Source: Ornithodoros turicata (taxonomy: Eukaryota > Arthropoda > Arachnida > Ixodida > Argasidae). From it: a DNA stretch of 64,000 nucleotides. How positions within the stretch are numbered: position 1 is the stretch's first letter; every line of letters starts with the position of its first letter. Positions 12,765-22,845 of this stretch are shown in pieces. Under the pieces are notes generated by a model. That model did no database searches. It was not told the origin of the DNA and worked only from the letters and a program-made list of their open reading frames with translations. Location: positions 106,299,962 through 106,363,961 of the forward strand of contig NC_088202.1 of assembly GCF_037126465.1 (NCBI RefSeq), read 5' to 3'. A program made the position numbers and the translations under genes.

Positions 12765-15360
12765 CTTCATAATCTACAGGTGCCCTCGAGCAAGTACAGA
12801 TGTACTTCATGAATTGTCCCACTTTCTCGACACGAAATCTAAAGAATTTCCATCTGTGATTTTGGCTGGTGACTTCAACCTCCCGCTAATAGACTGGAAA
12901 AACATGTTGCCTGCAGCCGGATGTGAACACTCTCGGCTCTTAACTGATATCGCTTTTGATAACAACTTATCGCAGGTGGTAGATGCTCCCACGCGTAGGA
13001 CCAATGATGGCGAGTCGTTGATTGACCTTGTTTTCTTATCTTACGCTGCAGCAAATACGCTAATTGATGTGTCGATCGCAGACGGAATATCTGACCACGA
13101 TGCAGTTGTTTGCACATTGAACATGTCAATTAACTGGGGGACAAATATTGAGACCAACAAATATCGTGATTTCAGCAGGGCAAGTGATACTGATGTTGTG
13201 GACATGCTGGAAGAATCTTTTGACCGATTTGTTGTGCTTTGTGAGGATACCACAGTCTCTGTTGACAAAAGGTGGCTTTTCTTTAAGCATTTGGCGCTGG
13301 AGTGCATCGAAAAGTTTGTGCCTTTGCGCACAGTGAAGCGGAAGAAGCGTAATCCTTGGGTAACGCGTGAGATTTTACAGTTGAAACGTAAAATAAATAG
13401 GATAGAAAGGTTCCATCCAGGGCACAAAGGCTCACTCCCGGTATTGCGTCAAAAATTGCGTTTACTAGTACGCCGTTCTCGTTTCCACTTCTTTAATGTT
13501 ACTATGCACAGCTTTCTTAAACATAATCCAAGACGGTTCTGGAGTCATCTGGTTAAAAAGGACAATAAGATTAAAGAGATTAAACTCAATGGGGTGGCAG
13601 TTGTCGACGGCGCGAGAATCGCGGATGAATTCAACGGGTGGTTTGCCTCTGTGTACACCAACGACGACTGTACAGAACCACCTTTCTCTTCTACCTGCTT
13701 TGGTCTGAGCGATGTCGAAGTGTTCACAGAGGGTGTCTTAGATAGGCTCCTCCGGCTGGACACGAAGAAGGCGTGTGGTCCAGACGGGATACCCAATGCT
13801 TTTTTACAGCGGTATGCAGAGTGGTGTTCAAAGTTTCTTTGTATCATTTACCAATCCAGTTTAAGATCGGGTGAAATCCCGTCTGACTGGAAGGTAGCCA
13901 AAGTGGTACCAATATTTAAAAGCGGTGATAAATCAAACATTACTAACTACAGGCCGGTATCACTACTAAGTACTAGTAGCAAAGTTCTGGAACATATTGT
14001 CTTTAAACACATAATTAGCGTTTTGGAAGAAAGTGATTTCTTGGTGAAACAGCAGCACGGCTTTAGGCGAGGTTACTCAACAGTTACGCAACTTGTACAC
14101 ATAGTTCATGACTTTGCCTCTGTTGTAGACAAAGGTGGTCAAACGGACGTTGTGTTTTTAGACCTATCAAAGGCATTCGACAGAGTTTCGCACACTAAGC
14201 TGTTGTATAAATTGAAAAACATAAGTAATGATCGTATACTGCAGTGGTTTCACTCCTATCTTACTAATCGTAAACAGTTCGTGAGTGTTGGTGAAGCCCA
14301 TTCGCATTCCTTGGCAGTTCTCTCCGGAGTACCACAGGGGTCCGTGCTTGGACCGTTGTTGTTTCTAATTTTTATAAATGACCTCTGCATCGCCATTCCG
14401 GGAATCCAGTGTCGTTTCTTTGCTGATGATTGCATTTTGTATTCTAGTATAAACACTACTAACGACCAAGTCAAATTAAACAACTGTCTGCAATCTATTG
14501 TTACGTGGTGTGAAATGTGGCAGATGGAGCTCAGTGTGAAAAAGTGCGTGTTCATGTGTGTTACAACGAAGAAAACGTCATTGTCCTTTCCGTATAGCAT
14601 TAACACTACTGTGTTCAGTAAAGTGGAGAACCAAAAATACCTTGGTGTATCAATAGCATCAAACCTAAGCTGGGCCGAGCATGTTGAACAAGTTGCTACC
14701 AAAGCATCCCGTAAACTTTGGTCACTGAGGAGGACGATGCGCCACTGTACGTCTGCAACGAAGCTGACGGCTTACACTACGTTAGTGCGGCCAATTTTAG
14801 AGTACGCGGATATTCTTTGGGATCCCTACGTACAGACGCATACTAACATGCTAGAATCTGTGCAGAAAAAAGCCCTTCGATTTATATATAATGCATATGG
14901 TCAGCACACATCTTCGACTTCACTCTATGCTAAATCTGGTTTGCCAACCTTGGCTCAACGAAGGAAAATTCGGCGTCTCAAGTTTTTGCACGATATAGTC
15001 AGCGGTACTAATGGGCTCAAGTTCTGCGATTACTTAACTTACAATTCGAGCCGATCCACAAGACTGAAACATAGTAAATTAATCCGTGAGTTTCGTTGCA
15101 ATAAAGATGTGTTTAAATTTTCTTTTTTTCCTCGCACTGTACGAGAATGGAACAAATTGCCCTCTTGTGTTACACAAATTTCATCACCAACCCAGTTTTT
15201 ACAAGGTCTTGTAGACTAACTTTCTTTCTTGCCTTCAGATGTTTAACGCTTGACATTTTGCACTGTGTATAGCTGTATGTTGTATGTGTTGTATGTAGTG
15301 TACTCACCTCCTCTGCCATGGCCATCAAGAGATGGCCGGCAGTATCTTTCAAATAAATAA
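12765..15360 (+). mobile_element. 5'-truncated CR1/Jockey-like LINE
   Basis: This is the body of a non-LTR retrotransposon. It enters part-way through the apurinic endonuclease domain, continues through one uninterrupted RT frame, and ends in a 3' UTR finishing near CAAATAAATAATG at about 15346-15358. ORF1 and the endonuclease N-terminus are missing, as expected from truncated target-primed insertion. The uninterrupted ORF over 800 codons suggests a fairly recent insertion. Confidence 0.85.
12814..15219 (+). CDS. LINE ORF2 fragment: endonuclease C-terminal half and reverse transcriptase
   Basis: The 801-codon open frame begins inside the endonuclease/exonuclease/phosphatase domain. GDFNLPLIDW is the conserved GDFN block, and DGISDHDAVV is the catalytic SDH block. 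An RT follows with KACGPDGIPNAFL (finger), NYRPVSLLSTSSK, DLSKAFDRVSH (palm motif A), SGVPQGSVLGPLLF and the active-site box FADD, which replaces the usual YADD. Near the C-terminus are VQKKALRFIYNAYG and REWNKLPS. The protein would copy LINE RNA at nicked chromosomal DNA. The frame opens on a non-ATG codon and continues upstream, so this is a truncated ORF and not a natural start. Confidence 0.9.
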   Translation: MSHFLDTKSKEFPSVILAGDFNLPLIDWKNMLPAAGCEHSRLLTDIAFDNNLSQVVDAPTRRTNDGESLIDLVFLSYAAANTLIDVSIADGISDHDAVVCTLNMSINWGTNIETNKYRDFSRASDTDVVDMLEESFDRFVVLCEDTTVSVDKRWLFFKHLALECIEKFVPLRTVKRKKRNPWVTREILQLKRKINRIERFHPGHKGSLPVLRQKLRLLVRRSRFHFFNVTMHSFLKHNPRRFWSHLVKKDNKIKEIKLNGVAVVDGARIADEFNGWFASVYTNDDCTEPPFSSTCFGLSDVEVFTEGVLDRLLRLDTKKACGPDGIPNAFLQRYAEWCSKFLCIIYQSSLRSGEIPSDWKVAKVVPIFKSGDKSNITNYRPVSLLSTSSKVLEHIVFKHIISVLEESDFLVKQQHGFRRGYSTVTQLVHIVHDFASVVDKGGQTDVVFLDLSKAFDRVSHTKLLYKLKNISNDRILQWFHSYLTNRKQFVSVGEAHSHSLAVLSGVPQGSVLGPLLFLIFINDLCIAIPGIQCRFFADDCILYSSINTTNDQVKLNNCLQSIVTWCEMWQMELSVKKCVFMCVTTKKTSLSFPYSINTTVFSKVENQKYLGVSIASNLSWAEHVEQVATKASRKLWSLRRTMRHCTSATKLTAYTTLVRPILEYADILWDPYVQTHTNMLESVQKKALRFIYNAYGQHTSSTSLYAKSGLPTLAQRRKIRRLKFLHDIVSGTNGLKFCDYLTYNSSRSTRLKHSKLIREFRCNKDVFKFSFFPRTVREWNKLPSCVTQISSPTQFLQGLVD

Positions 15361-15361
15361 T

Positions 15362-15547
15362 GCTGAGTTATGATATCCTGCACGCGCTAAACACAAATTG
15401 TATCGAATGCATGAATATATATAATATCTATTTATGACACAGGTGTTTTTAAATGTGTGAATTTCAAGCTTTCATCTCATTTCATCTGACCGTATGACAG
15501 GCTAGACTTTCACATACGTAATCATTGGAACACATGTGCAGAGGAGG
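15362..15547. other. No gene seen; A/T-rich spacer
   Basis: A short spacer between the LINE 3' end and the tandem LTR array, with nothing recognised. Confidence 0.4.
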
Positions 15548-17242
15548 TGGTGTCCCTCTACATGAGTCCTGACCGGCGATGATGGAATGTCCCAGCGGGC
15601 AGATGGACGTGGCCTCACGCTAGGACGGTGCCGGTAGAACTGGCTGGCAGGCGCAGTGGCACGCGCCAGCAGAGGCACGTGGTTGTCATTGTCGTCCTCG
15701 GGCCGCCACATCACTCCCCCCCTCAGACGCGGAGCGGTGCATGCGGCTGAGGTTCGCGTCGATACCATGAAGAGAATGATGACGGCTCGTAGATGGTGGA
15801 CGACTGGGCACACGGCTTGTGCTTTTGGCTGTTGATGCAGCAGCAGCGGGATGGCGGGAACAAGAGCGCTGCGATCCGGGCGGGTTCCAGTGATGGGATG
15901 TGAATGCCGATTGGTTGAGTGGTTGGGTGCTTGAGTGGTTGCTGATTGTGTTGAGTGTCTGCTGAGTGCGTTGAGCCCTTGTTGAGTGCACTGAGTGCTT
16001 GCTGAGTGATTGCTGCCGAGCGTTGATTGTTGCTGAGTGAGTGGGTTGCGGTGTGCTCATTGTTGCTGCGTGAATGCGTTGAGTGGGCGACAGTACCGCG
16101 ACCGGTACGAGAGCGTGAATGCTGGTTGTCGCCAGAGAAGTGCCGGGGAGGTCCATCATGCAGCAGGTGGAGGCCGGAAAGTCAGCGTACTGTGGTCTCC
16201 CTGCGGGTCCCCGGTGGAACAGTGGTCCCGGTGCGCCTTGCCTGCTAGAGGGTGGTTCGCCGCTGGTTTGCCGAAAAATTTAGGATGTTGCATGGCCGAA
16301 TTACGCCGAACATGGTGTCCCTCTACATGAGTCCTGACCGGCGATGATGGAATGTCCCAGCGGGCAGATGGACGTGGCCTCACGCTAGGACGGTGCCGGT
16401 AGAACTGGCTGGCAGGCGCAGTGGCACGCGCCAGCAGAGGCACGTGGTTGTCATTGTCGTCCTCGGGCCGCCACATCACTCCCCCCCTCAGACGCGGAGC
16501 GGTGCATGCGGCTGAGGTTCGCGTCGATACCATGAAGAGAATGATGACGGCTCGTAGATGGTGGACGACTGGGCACACGGCTTGTGCTTTTGGCTGTTGA
16601 TGCAGCAGCAGCGGGATGGCGGGAACAAGAGCGCTGCGATCCGGGCGGGTTCCAGTGATGGGATGTGAATGCCGATTGGTTGAGTGGTTGGGTGCTTGAG
16701 TGGTTGCTGATTGTGTTGAGTGTCTGCTGAGTGCGTTGAGCCCTTGTTGAGTGCACTGAGTGCTTGCTGAGTGATTGCTGCCGAGCGTTGATTGTTGCTG
16801 AGTGAGTGGGTTGCGGTGTGCTCATTGTTGCTGCGTGAATGCGTTGAGTGGGCGACAGTACCGCGACCGGTACGAGAGCGTGAATGCTGGTTGTCGCCAG
16901 AGAAGTGCCGGGGAGGTCCATCATGCAGCAGGTGGAGGCCGGAAAGTCAGCGTACTGTGGTCTCCCTGCGGGTCCCCGGTGGAACAGTGGTCCCGGTGCG
17001 CCTTGCCTGCTAGAGGGTGGTTCGCCGCTGGTTTGCCGAAAAATTTAGGATGTTGCATGGCCGAATTACGCCGAACATGGTGTCCCTCTACATGAGTCCT
17101 GACCGGCGATGATGGAATGTCCCAGCGGGCAGATGGACGTGGCCTCACGCTAGGACGGTGCCGGTAGAACTGGCTGGCAGGCGCAGTGGCACGCGCCAGC
17201 AGAGGCACGTGGTTGTCATTGTCGTCCACGGGCCGCCACACA
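15548..17242 (-). mobile_element. Tandem TRIM-like array: three LTRs, two internals
   Basis: A 765-bp unit is repeated almost perfectly (15548-16312, 16313-17077), followed by a partial third copy (17078-17242). The part present three times (about 166 bp) behaves as an LTR on the minus strand. It begins TGATGTGGCGGCC just after a purine tract (minus strand GAGGGGGGGAG at about 15714-15724) and ends GAGGGACACCA. The 600-bp internal part is present twice and holds no gag or pol, as in terminal-repeat retrotransposons in miniature. No clear primer-binding site or target duplication was found, so an ordinary tandem duplication is the alternative. Confidence 0.55.
15900..16030. repeat. TGAGTG/TTGAGTG-rich tract (also at 16665-16795)
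   Basis: Both internal units contain a degenerate run of GTTGAGTG, GCTGAGTG and GAGTGCTTG words. It explains the serine- and histidine-rich open frames on the minus strand, which are not considered genes. Confidence 0.7.
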
Positions 17243-18130
17243 TGCATTCAAGGTAAAATGCTATGACCATCACTGAACGTTCTATGTAAAACACGCGTGT
17301 TTTTTTGGGGGTATGAAGCGCAACAGCGTGTCTCAGAATATACCTGCCGCTGGAACCAAAAACTTAGTTTATATGTAGTTATTACCTGACCGTTAGCACC
17401 CGACACAAAGTCAAGTCCACCACACAGGTGTGGTCATCTCGTAACATATTTTAGCACCATTTAATGAATGCCCACACAAGAAACGAATCTTACCTCGAAC
17501 CTCTCCCGGACTCGCACGACTTGAATAACCACTGCTGTTATTCGACGCAAAAAATTGTAGCGAAGGGCTTGAATACTTAATGGGCCATTCTGCCATTATG
17601 CTGCATTTTTGCACATTTGTACATTCAGATTCATTGTCGTTGTTGACTAGTACATTGTACATTTAGATCAGTGGGGACAGGAATTCTGAGTGTTCTTTTT
17701 TTTTTTAATCCTTGTTGTCTCGACGTAAGATAAAAAGGTACAGGGAAAGACAGCTATATACACAAGCGACGAATAAATATTCCAGCGAGAGCTGCAAAAG
17801 ACTAATACAAAATCCAGCATGGAACAAAGGAGGTGGTGTTTCCCTTCAAAGCGCACAGGAGATTTTCTTTTCACAACTTCGCGACTTGAGCGTTTCGCAG
17901 TGCAGCACTTTTTGTCAACTTTCACACCTTATCAGCGTTCCAAGTATCGCATTTCAACACATCCCAATATGTGAGGCACTGACAGCAGCATTTCATCCAG
18001 AAACTCTGCGATATCTGCATAGAAAAGCCAGAGCCTGCTGCGTCCGATCATGCCGTATCCCCCGTATCCCCACCAGGGCATCCGTCGCAGCGCCACCTAC
18101 AGTTCGATCTCGAGGCGTGAACTATACCCA
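17243..18130. other. No gene seen
   Basis: No recognisable protein. The 159-codon frame from 17712 has no family features and runs into repeat DNA at its 3' end. Confidence 0.35.
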
Positions 18131-18135
18131 TAAAC

Positions 18136-18209
18136 GATCGGCCTACGCGAGGCCACACGTATGTACTTCTATCTTGGATTCGCGGGAATAAAGGTTTGCT
18201 ACTGACATG
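18136..18209 (+). mobile_element. Fragment of a gypsy-type LTR 3' end
   Basis: ACGATCGGCCTACGCGAGG, CACGTATGTA, GGATTCGCGGGAATAAA and CTACTGACA match the LTR segment at 41210-41240 plus 41481-41522, once the MITE inserted in that second copy is ignored. AATAAA lies 18-20 bases before the CA end, as expected for an LTR polyadenylation signal, and TGG follows directly. Confidence 0.5.
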
Positions 18210-18226
18210 GTTTGCTACTGATATTC

Positions 18227-19425
18227 TTTTTGGCGGCAGTGGCAGCTTGTGTGCCACAATCTTACGATATCTTCGAATATTTCAGATGAACCGCATGCGA
18301 ATTTTCTGGCGTTGGGAAGGCATCGGGCCACGTGTATACCTACGCTTCTAGCAAAACAAGTTTGAATCAACGACAGCTGCTTGCTGATACCTTCACGCTA
18401 TCGTGAAAGAACTTTCCAAAGTGTCCGCTACGCCGTATCTCGTCCATAGGCTGCTTCCACGTCATCGTAGTCTCCCTACATAAAGACACTTCGCCGCTGG
18501 AACCTCTTCTTTTTGGCGGCAGTGGCAGCTTTTGTGCCACAATCTTACGATCTCTTCGAATATTTCAGATGAACCGCATGTGAATTTTCTGGCGTTGGGA
18601 AGGCATCGGGCCACGTGTACACCTACGCTTCTAACAAAACAAGTTTGAATCAACGACAGCTGCTTGCTGATACCTTCACGCTATCGTGAAAGAACTTTCC
18701 AAAGTGTCCGCTACGCCGTATCTCGTCCATAGGCTGCTTCCACGTCATCGTAGTCTCCCTACATAAAGACACTTCGCCGCTGGAACCTCTTCTTTTTGGC
18801 GGCAGTGGCAGCTTGTGTGCCACAATCTTACGATATCTTCGAATATTTCAGATGAACCGCATGCGAATTTTCTGGCGTTGGGAAGGCATCGGGCCACGTG
18901 TATACCTACGCTTCTAACAAAACAAGTTTGAATCAACGACAGCTGCTTGCTGATACCTTCACGCTATCGTGAAAGAACTTTCCAAAGTGTCCGCTACGCC
19001 GTATCTCGTCCATAGGCTGCTTCCACGTCATCGTAGTCTCCCTACATAAAGACACTTCGCCGCTGGAACCTCTTCTTTTTGGCGGCAGTGGCAGCTTTCG
19101 TGCCACAATCTTACGATCTCTTCGAATATTTCAGATGAACCGCATGTGAATTTTCTGGCGTTGGGAAGGCATCGGGCCACGTGTACACCTACGCTTCTAA
19201 CAAAACAAGTTTGAATCAACGACAGCTGCTTGCTGATACCTTCACGCCTTCACGCTATCGTGAAAGAACTTTCCAAAACGTCCGCTACGCCGTATCTCGT
19301 CCATAAGCTGCTTCCACGTCATCGTATTCTCCCTACATAAGGACATTTCGCCGTTGGAACCTCTTCTTTTTGGCGGCAGTGACAGCTTGTGTGCCACAAT
19401 CTTACGATCTCTTTGAATATTTCAG
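18227..19425 (+). repeat. 283-bp tandem monomers upstream of LINE A ORF1
   Basis: Units begin with TCTTTTTGGCGGCAGTGGCA at about 18227, 18510, 18793 and 19076, with a partial fifth near 19368 after a 9-bp insertion. Units 1 and 3 share variants (CTTGTGTGCC, CGATATCTTC), and units 2 and 4 share others (CGATCTCTTC, CATGTGAA), so the underlying repeat is a 566-bp dimer. The array runs straight into LINE A ORF1. This resembles the tandem promoter monomers at the 5' end of some mammalian L1 elements. That it is a promoter is an inference. Confidence 0.7.
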
Positions 19426-19547
19426 GTTGGTGGCTCCCGTTTTAGTTTTGTGATTAGTACCCTTGTTTTTGCTGTCACTGCTGCCAAGGTGCCTGTAGTG
19501 TGACCTGTGAATATTTATATGCATTCTCGCTTAAAGTGACTAAGGAA

Positions 19548-20250
19548 ATGTCGAAAGAAATTTTGCGTGAACTAACTAAAAAGTTCACCGACTTCAAAGT
19601 CGAACTGAAAAATGAAACCAAAGAGGATATGAAGCGAGAATTCAAGTCCTTCCGAGATTCCTTTGAAAAGGAACTCCGCAATGAGCTGAGACACATAAAA
19701 ACTGATCTTCAGGAGATAAGAAAAAAACATGATCACGATTGAAAGTGAACATGAAGTGCAAGAGGCAGAGTTATCACGTGTGCGGGACGAGAACAAGAAG
19801 CTTTGTCAATCGATTGGTGACTTGCAACTTAGGGTAACGCACTTGAGTCAGTACTCTAGAAATCACAATATTGAGATTCAAGGGGTCCGTGAAGTAGAAA
19901 ATGAGAATTTATCAGTCATCGTTACTCAACTTGGAGAAGCAATTGGCGTTTCTATGACTCAGGACGACTTGGAGGCCTCTCATAGGGTGCCTACTAAGCA
20001 AGGCAGAACGAGACATGTTATTGTTCAGTTCAAATCGCGCGGCAAGCGGGACGAGGTACTTGTGCAGTGCAAAAAGAGGAAACTCACTTGCCGTGCTTTA
20101 GGATTTGAGAGTGATGGTTTAATTTATGTAAACGAGCATTTGTGCTCTGAATTGGAAGCGTATGTTTGGTATGGCATCCGCCAGAAGGAAAACGTGCGAC
20201 TTGTGGAGGAAAACGTACTTGTGGGTCCGAGGCGGCAAAATTTTCGCTAG
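19548..20250 (+). pseudogene. LINE A ORF1 protein, one frameshift
   Basis: The reading starts at ATG 19548 with a lysine- and glutamate-rich coiled coil (KEILRELTKKFTDFK onward). It shifts frame at the A-run near 19722-19735 and continues to the stop at 20248-20250. The second part contains a further heptad region, then SQYSRNHNIEIQGV, ASHRVPT, RHVIVQFKSRGKRD and VNEHLC. This pattern is typical of LINE ORF1 proteins and related gag-like proteins, where a coiled coil precedes an RRM-like nucleic-acid-binding fold. Such proteins coat LINE RNA as a chaperone. The shift makes this copy inactive unless it is a sequencing error. Confidence 0.75.
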
Positions 20251-20459
20251 GAAGTCTGACGGGTCACCTGTGATTCATATTCGTTGTGAAACTGATATTG
20301 AGAGAATATCGTGAAAGAAGCAAATGTTACGCATATTGTTATGAAAGTGGAGTGGTTCCTACCTACCCGACCTTTTGTCTTTGTTTGTTTATTTGTATAA
20401 TTCTTTTTTTTTATGATCTATTTGCCTCATACTGTTAAAAGTACATTGTTGTGTGATGC

Positions 20460-20715
20460 TCCTTTGTACACTTTTTTTCACTTGAATGCACGATCACTGA
20501 GATCGAATGCTTGATGACATGCAAATAGAATTTGATGTGCTCATGTTGACGGAAACATGGTACCAAACAGAAACTGACTGTTTTACTTTGCCTAACTATT
20601 CACATTTTTCCTTAAATCGGTCTGACGGATTTGTTGGGGGTGTTGCTATGTTAATTCGCTCAGAAAATTTCTCTATTTACAGTGATTACTGTATATGTAC
20701 TGCAGATTATGAAGT

Positions 20716-20718
<3 letters not shown>
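20460..20718 (+). pseudogene. LINE A endonuclease, N-terminal part
   Basis: LNARSLRS, then FDVLMLTETW, then NRSDGFVGGVAMLIR form the first half of an apurinic/apyrimidinic-type endonuclease of a non-LTR retrotransposon. A frame change lies between the LNARSLRS block and the rest. The frame stops being coherent at DYEVL, where the antisense LINE B begins with its (TAA)n tail. The domain resumes at about 38554 with MLAVVYRPPQGN, so one ORF2 is split by about 17.8 kb of inserted DNA. Confidence 0.8.
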
Positions 20719-20752
<34 letters not shown>

Positions 20753-21303
20753 TTTTATTGGTGCCCAAGAACGGTCGTGACGACCCTAATGTTGGCGCAC
20801 ACAAATACAATACAATGCCCTACAAATAGACACAATATACATACAAATACAGTAATACAATATGCACTAACAACAAGACACGATCTACGTGGTCACACAC
20901 ACAAAAACAAAAACAAAAGAGACTGTACATGAAGAAAAAAAATACATGACTTGAATTGAAAACGAGAAAAGAGCACACGCACATTGTAATGTGAGAAACA
21001 CATGCAATCGCACTGCAACAAAAGGGAACTTATCTGAAAAAGTCAAAGAAAAGAAATCTCCGAAAAATGAGAAGAGATATGACACCTAAATGATGTACAT
21101 GATGCTGAAAAAATATCAAAAGAAGAAGGGAGCGAGTTAAACAAGATCTGGCATCGTGTAAGGGGGTCATTAGGACAGTAGTGGTTGACATAGAACGTTG
21201 GGGGTTTCCGCAGAGTAGCACGCGGGAGACAAAAATTTAGGCGACCTAACAGAAAAGGGGAATCAAATATCGAGTGCACACATTTATAAAGAAATATCAT
21301 GTC
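20719..21303 (-). mobile_element. LINE B, 3' part (left of Polinton)
   Basis: On the minus strand this is the end of LINE B. The last part of its ORF2 (about 21303-21043, with RRATLRKPPTFYV-type C-terminal sequence) is followed by a 3' UTR, TGCCCAAGAA near 20762-20771 on the plus strand, and an (ATT)n tail at 20749-20719. It continues on the other side of the Polinton at 36757. Simple-repeat tails of this kind are typical of CR1/Jockey/RTE-group LINEs. Confidence 0.8.
21298..21303. repeat. 6-bp target-site duplication CATGTC (left)
   Basis: CATGTC directly abuts the first base of the Polinton inverted repeat. The same six bases follow its last base at 36751-36756. Six-base duplications are the hallmark of Maverick/Polinton integration. 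Confidence 0.95.
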
Positions 21304-21313
21304 AGTAGTAGTG

Positions 21314-21488
21314 TATCAGCTCAAGTATCCGGCAAGTCACATCTTCGTCTGGACGCCATTAATTAGCAATTAGAGCAATTTGGGACCCCCCACAGTAATC
21401 AGGACCATCAGGGAGTCATTACACTAATTGGGGATCATCTAAGACACGTCCAGACGAAGATGTGAGTTGCCGGCTACTTGAGCTGATA
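21314..21488. repeat. Terminal palindrome within the Polinton inverted repeat
   Basis: A 42-base arm (21314-21355, TATCAGCTCAAGTATCCGGC onward) pairs with 21447-21488 at 40 of 42 positions, around a loop of about 91 bases. The right end carries the equivalent palindrome at 36565-36740. Each element end could therefore fold into a hairpin or cruciform. Confidence 0.9.
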
Positions 21489-22500
21489 AAAAATAAAAAA
21501 ATAGGTAGAAAATAAAATGAAAAGATAGAAATAGAGTGGAGAGAAACAATTTATTCGAAAATCAACGATGCCGCGGCGAAGAAACGGCTCCGGGGTGACC
21601 AGTGCTTGTTGACGTCGGGTAGTTGCAGAGATCGACGACAGGTGGCCACTTAGTTGCAAGGCATCACACCAGATGGCGCCACCATCATAGCTCTAGAGGA
21701 GAGAGAGACAGAGAACAAGATACTAGCGGCAGGTAAAAATGACAGCACTGCTAAACAAGTCTAGGCATGCGAGAGAAAAGGTCTAACCGCTACTGCTAAA
21801 CAGAAAACAGTACACATCGGGGAAAAAGGGCTTACGGGGGGACGATCGCTTAGGCCTAACCACAACACTACGCAGCTAACACAAGGCGGGAACCACACAT
21901 CGCTAAACATGCGAGAAAAGGCTTAACACGAGCGCGGTCACCGCTAAACACGGCAAACATACGAGGAAAGAGGCTTACGGGGGGCGATCGCTTAGGCCTA
22001 ACCCCAACACTACGCAGCTAACACAAGGCGGGAACCACACATCGCTAAACATGCGTCAACAGGCTTGGACACCGCAAAACAAGTCTAAACATGCGAGAAA
22101 AGGCTTAACACGAGCGCGGTCACCGCTAAACACGGCAAACATACGAGAAAAGGAGCGCGTCAAATCACTCACCTTTTCCCCCGCGGCAACTTCCAGGCAG
22201 AAACTGAGCGAGCGCGGAGAACATACGTCTGCTCTCTACGAGAGGCAGCCAGCAACTGAGCGAGCGCGCGGAGCGCACGTCCGTCTTCCGCGACGGTCCG
22301 AGAGAAACTGAGAGAGGCGACGCGCGCGCGCCCTCTGCTCCACCCGTCCGCGCATGCGCGCGCGCGCGCTCCTAGCGCCCCCTGCGCCGGCCGCGGGTGT
22401 TTTCGGTTTCGGCTCTCTGCTGCGCGCGCGCTCCTAGCGGCGACGGGTGGCTTTTCAGTTTCGCTTTCATTCTCCGTTCGTTGCGCGCGCGCGTTTATCT

Positions 22501-22535
22501 CTATAAAGGCAGCGCGCACCGCGCTCGCGTCATCA
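22501..22535 (+). promoter_or_regulatory. Core promoter at inner edge of left inverted repeat
   Basis: CTATAAAGGC (TATAAA at 22502-22507) lies about 30 bases before TCATTC, a plausible start site near 22532, and 54 bases before ATG 22561. It lies inside the inverted repeat, so an identical box faces inward at the right end (35545-35550, minus strand). Confidence 0.7.
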
Positions 22536-22560
22536 TTCTGACCGATACGTGAAAAACGCC

Positions 22561-22836
22561 ATGTGTGGTTTATTCTCCTGCGCTTCTCGTCGTCGCAAGG
22601 AAAAGACAAAAAACGAAGAACTTCGCGAATTTATTCGCGGCATCGTGGAGGAAGCCTTTCAAGTCCACCGCCTGGAATGGTTGCAAGCGCGTCAAGAAAT
22701 GTGTCAGGACAAGATGAAGACGCTCGACCGCATCTTAGCGGCGGACAGACTGGCGAAAAAGAAGTCCAACTTTAGCCTGGACAATCTGTATTGGGAACGC
22801 AGTTCCGATGTAGAGGACGACGACGAGGATGTGTAA
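22561..22836 (+). CDS. Polinton left-end protein, 91 aa, unknown function
   Basis: The first rightward gene starts at ATG 22561, the first ATG after the TATA box. The protein opens MCGLFSCASRRRKEK, with two early cysteines and a basic patch. A charged, probably helical middle follows (EELREFIRGIVEEAF, LEWLQARQEMCQDKM), and the tail is strongly acidic (SSDVEDDDEDV). I recognise no family. The stop TAA is embedded in TAAATAAAAG, so AATAAA (22836-22841) serves as a polyadenylation signal directly at the stop. Being driven by a promoter in the inverted repeat, it may be expressed together with the right-end gene. Confidence 0.7.
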   Translation: MCGLFSCASRRRKEKTKNEELREFIRGIVEEAFQVHRLEWLQARQEMCQDKMKTLDRILAADRLAKKKSNFSLDNLYWERSSDVEDDDEDV

Positions 22837-22845
22837 ATAAAAGCG

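Larger units (their letters stand above)
21304..22535 (+). repeat. Polinton left terminal inverted repeat
   Basis: These 1,232 bp match the reverse complement of 35517-36750 with few substitutions and small indels, for example a 3-bp indel in the CTGCTG tract. The outer 185 bp is itself a palindrome. The middle has two copies of a block containing GGCGATCGCTTAGGCCTAAC and a repeated ACATGCGAGAAAAGGCTTAA. The inner 250 bp is extremely CG-rich (GCGCGCGCG). It ends with a TATA box and CGCGTCATCA. The GC-rich open frames inside the repeat are probably not genes. Confidence 0.95.

Noticed and set aside
15686..16159. 157-codon serine/histidine-rich frame on the minus strand, repeated at 16451-16924
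   Set aside because: It is explained by the GAGTG-rich degenerate tract inside the 765-bp tandem unit, with no domain or gag/pol similarity.
18462..18653. 63-codon frames repeated at 18745 and 19028 on the minus strand
   Set aside because: They repeat only because the 283-bp monomer repeats, with no domain and no start context.
22169..22609. 146-codon arginine/alanine-rich frame on the minus strand in the left inverted repeat, and its 117-codon counterpart at 35533-35886
   Set aside because: It arises from the CG-rich inner part of the inverted repeat, overlaps the TATA box, and its two copies exist only because the repeat is duplicated.
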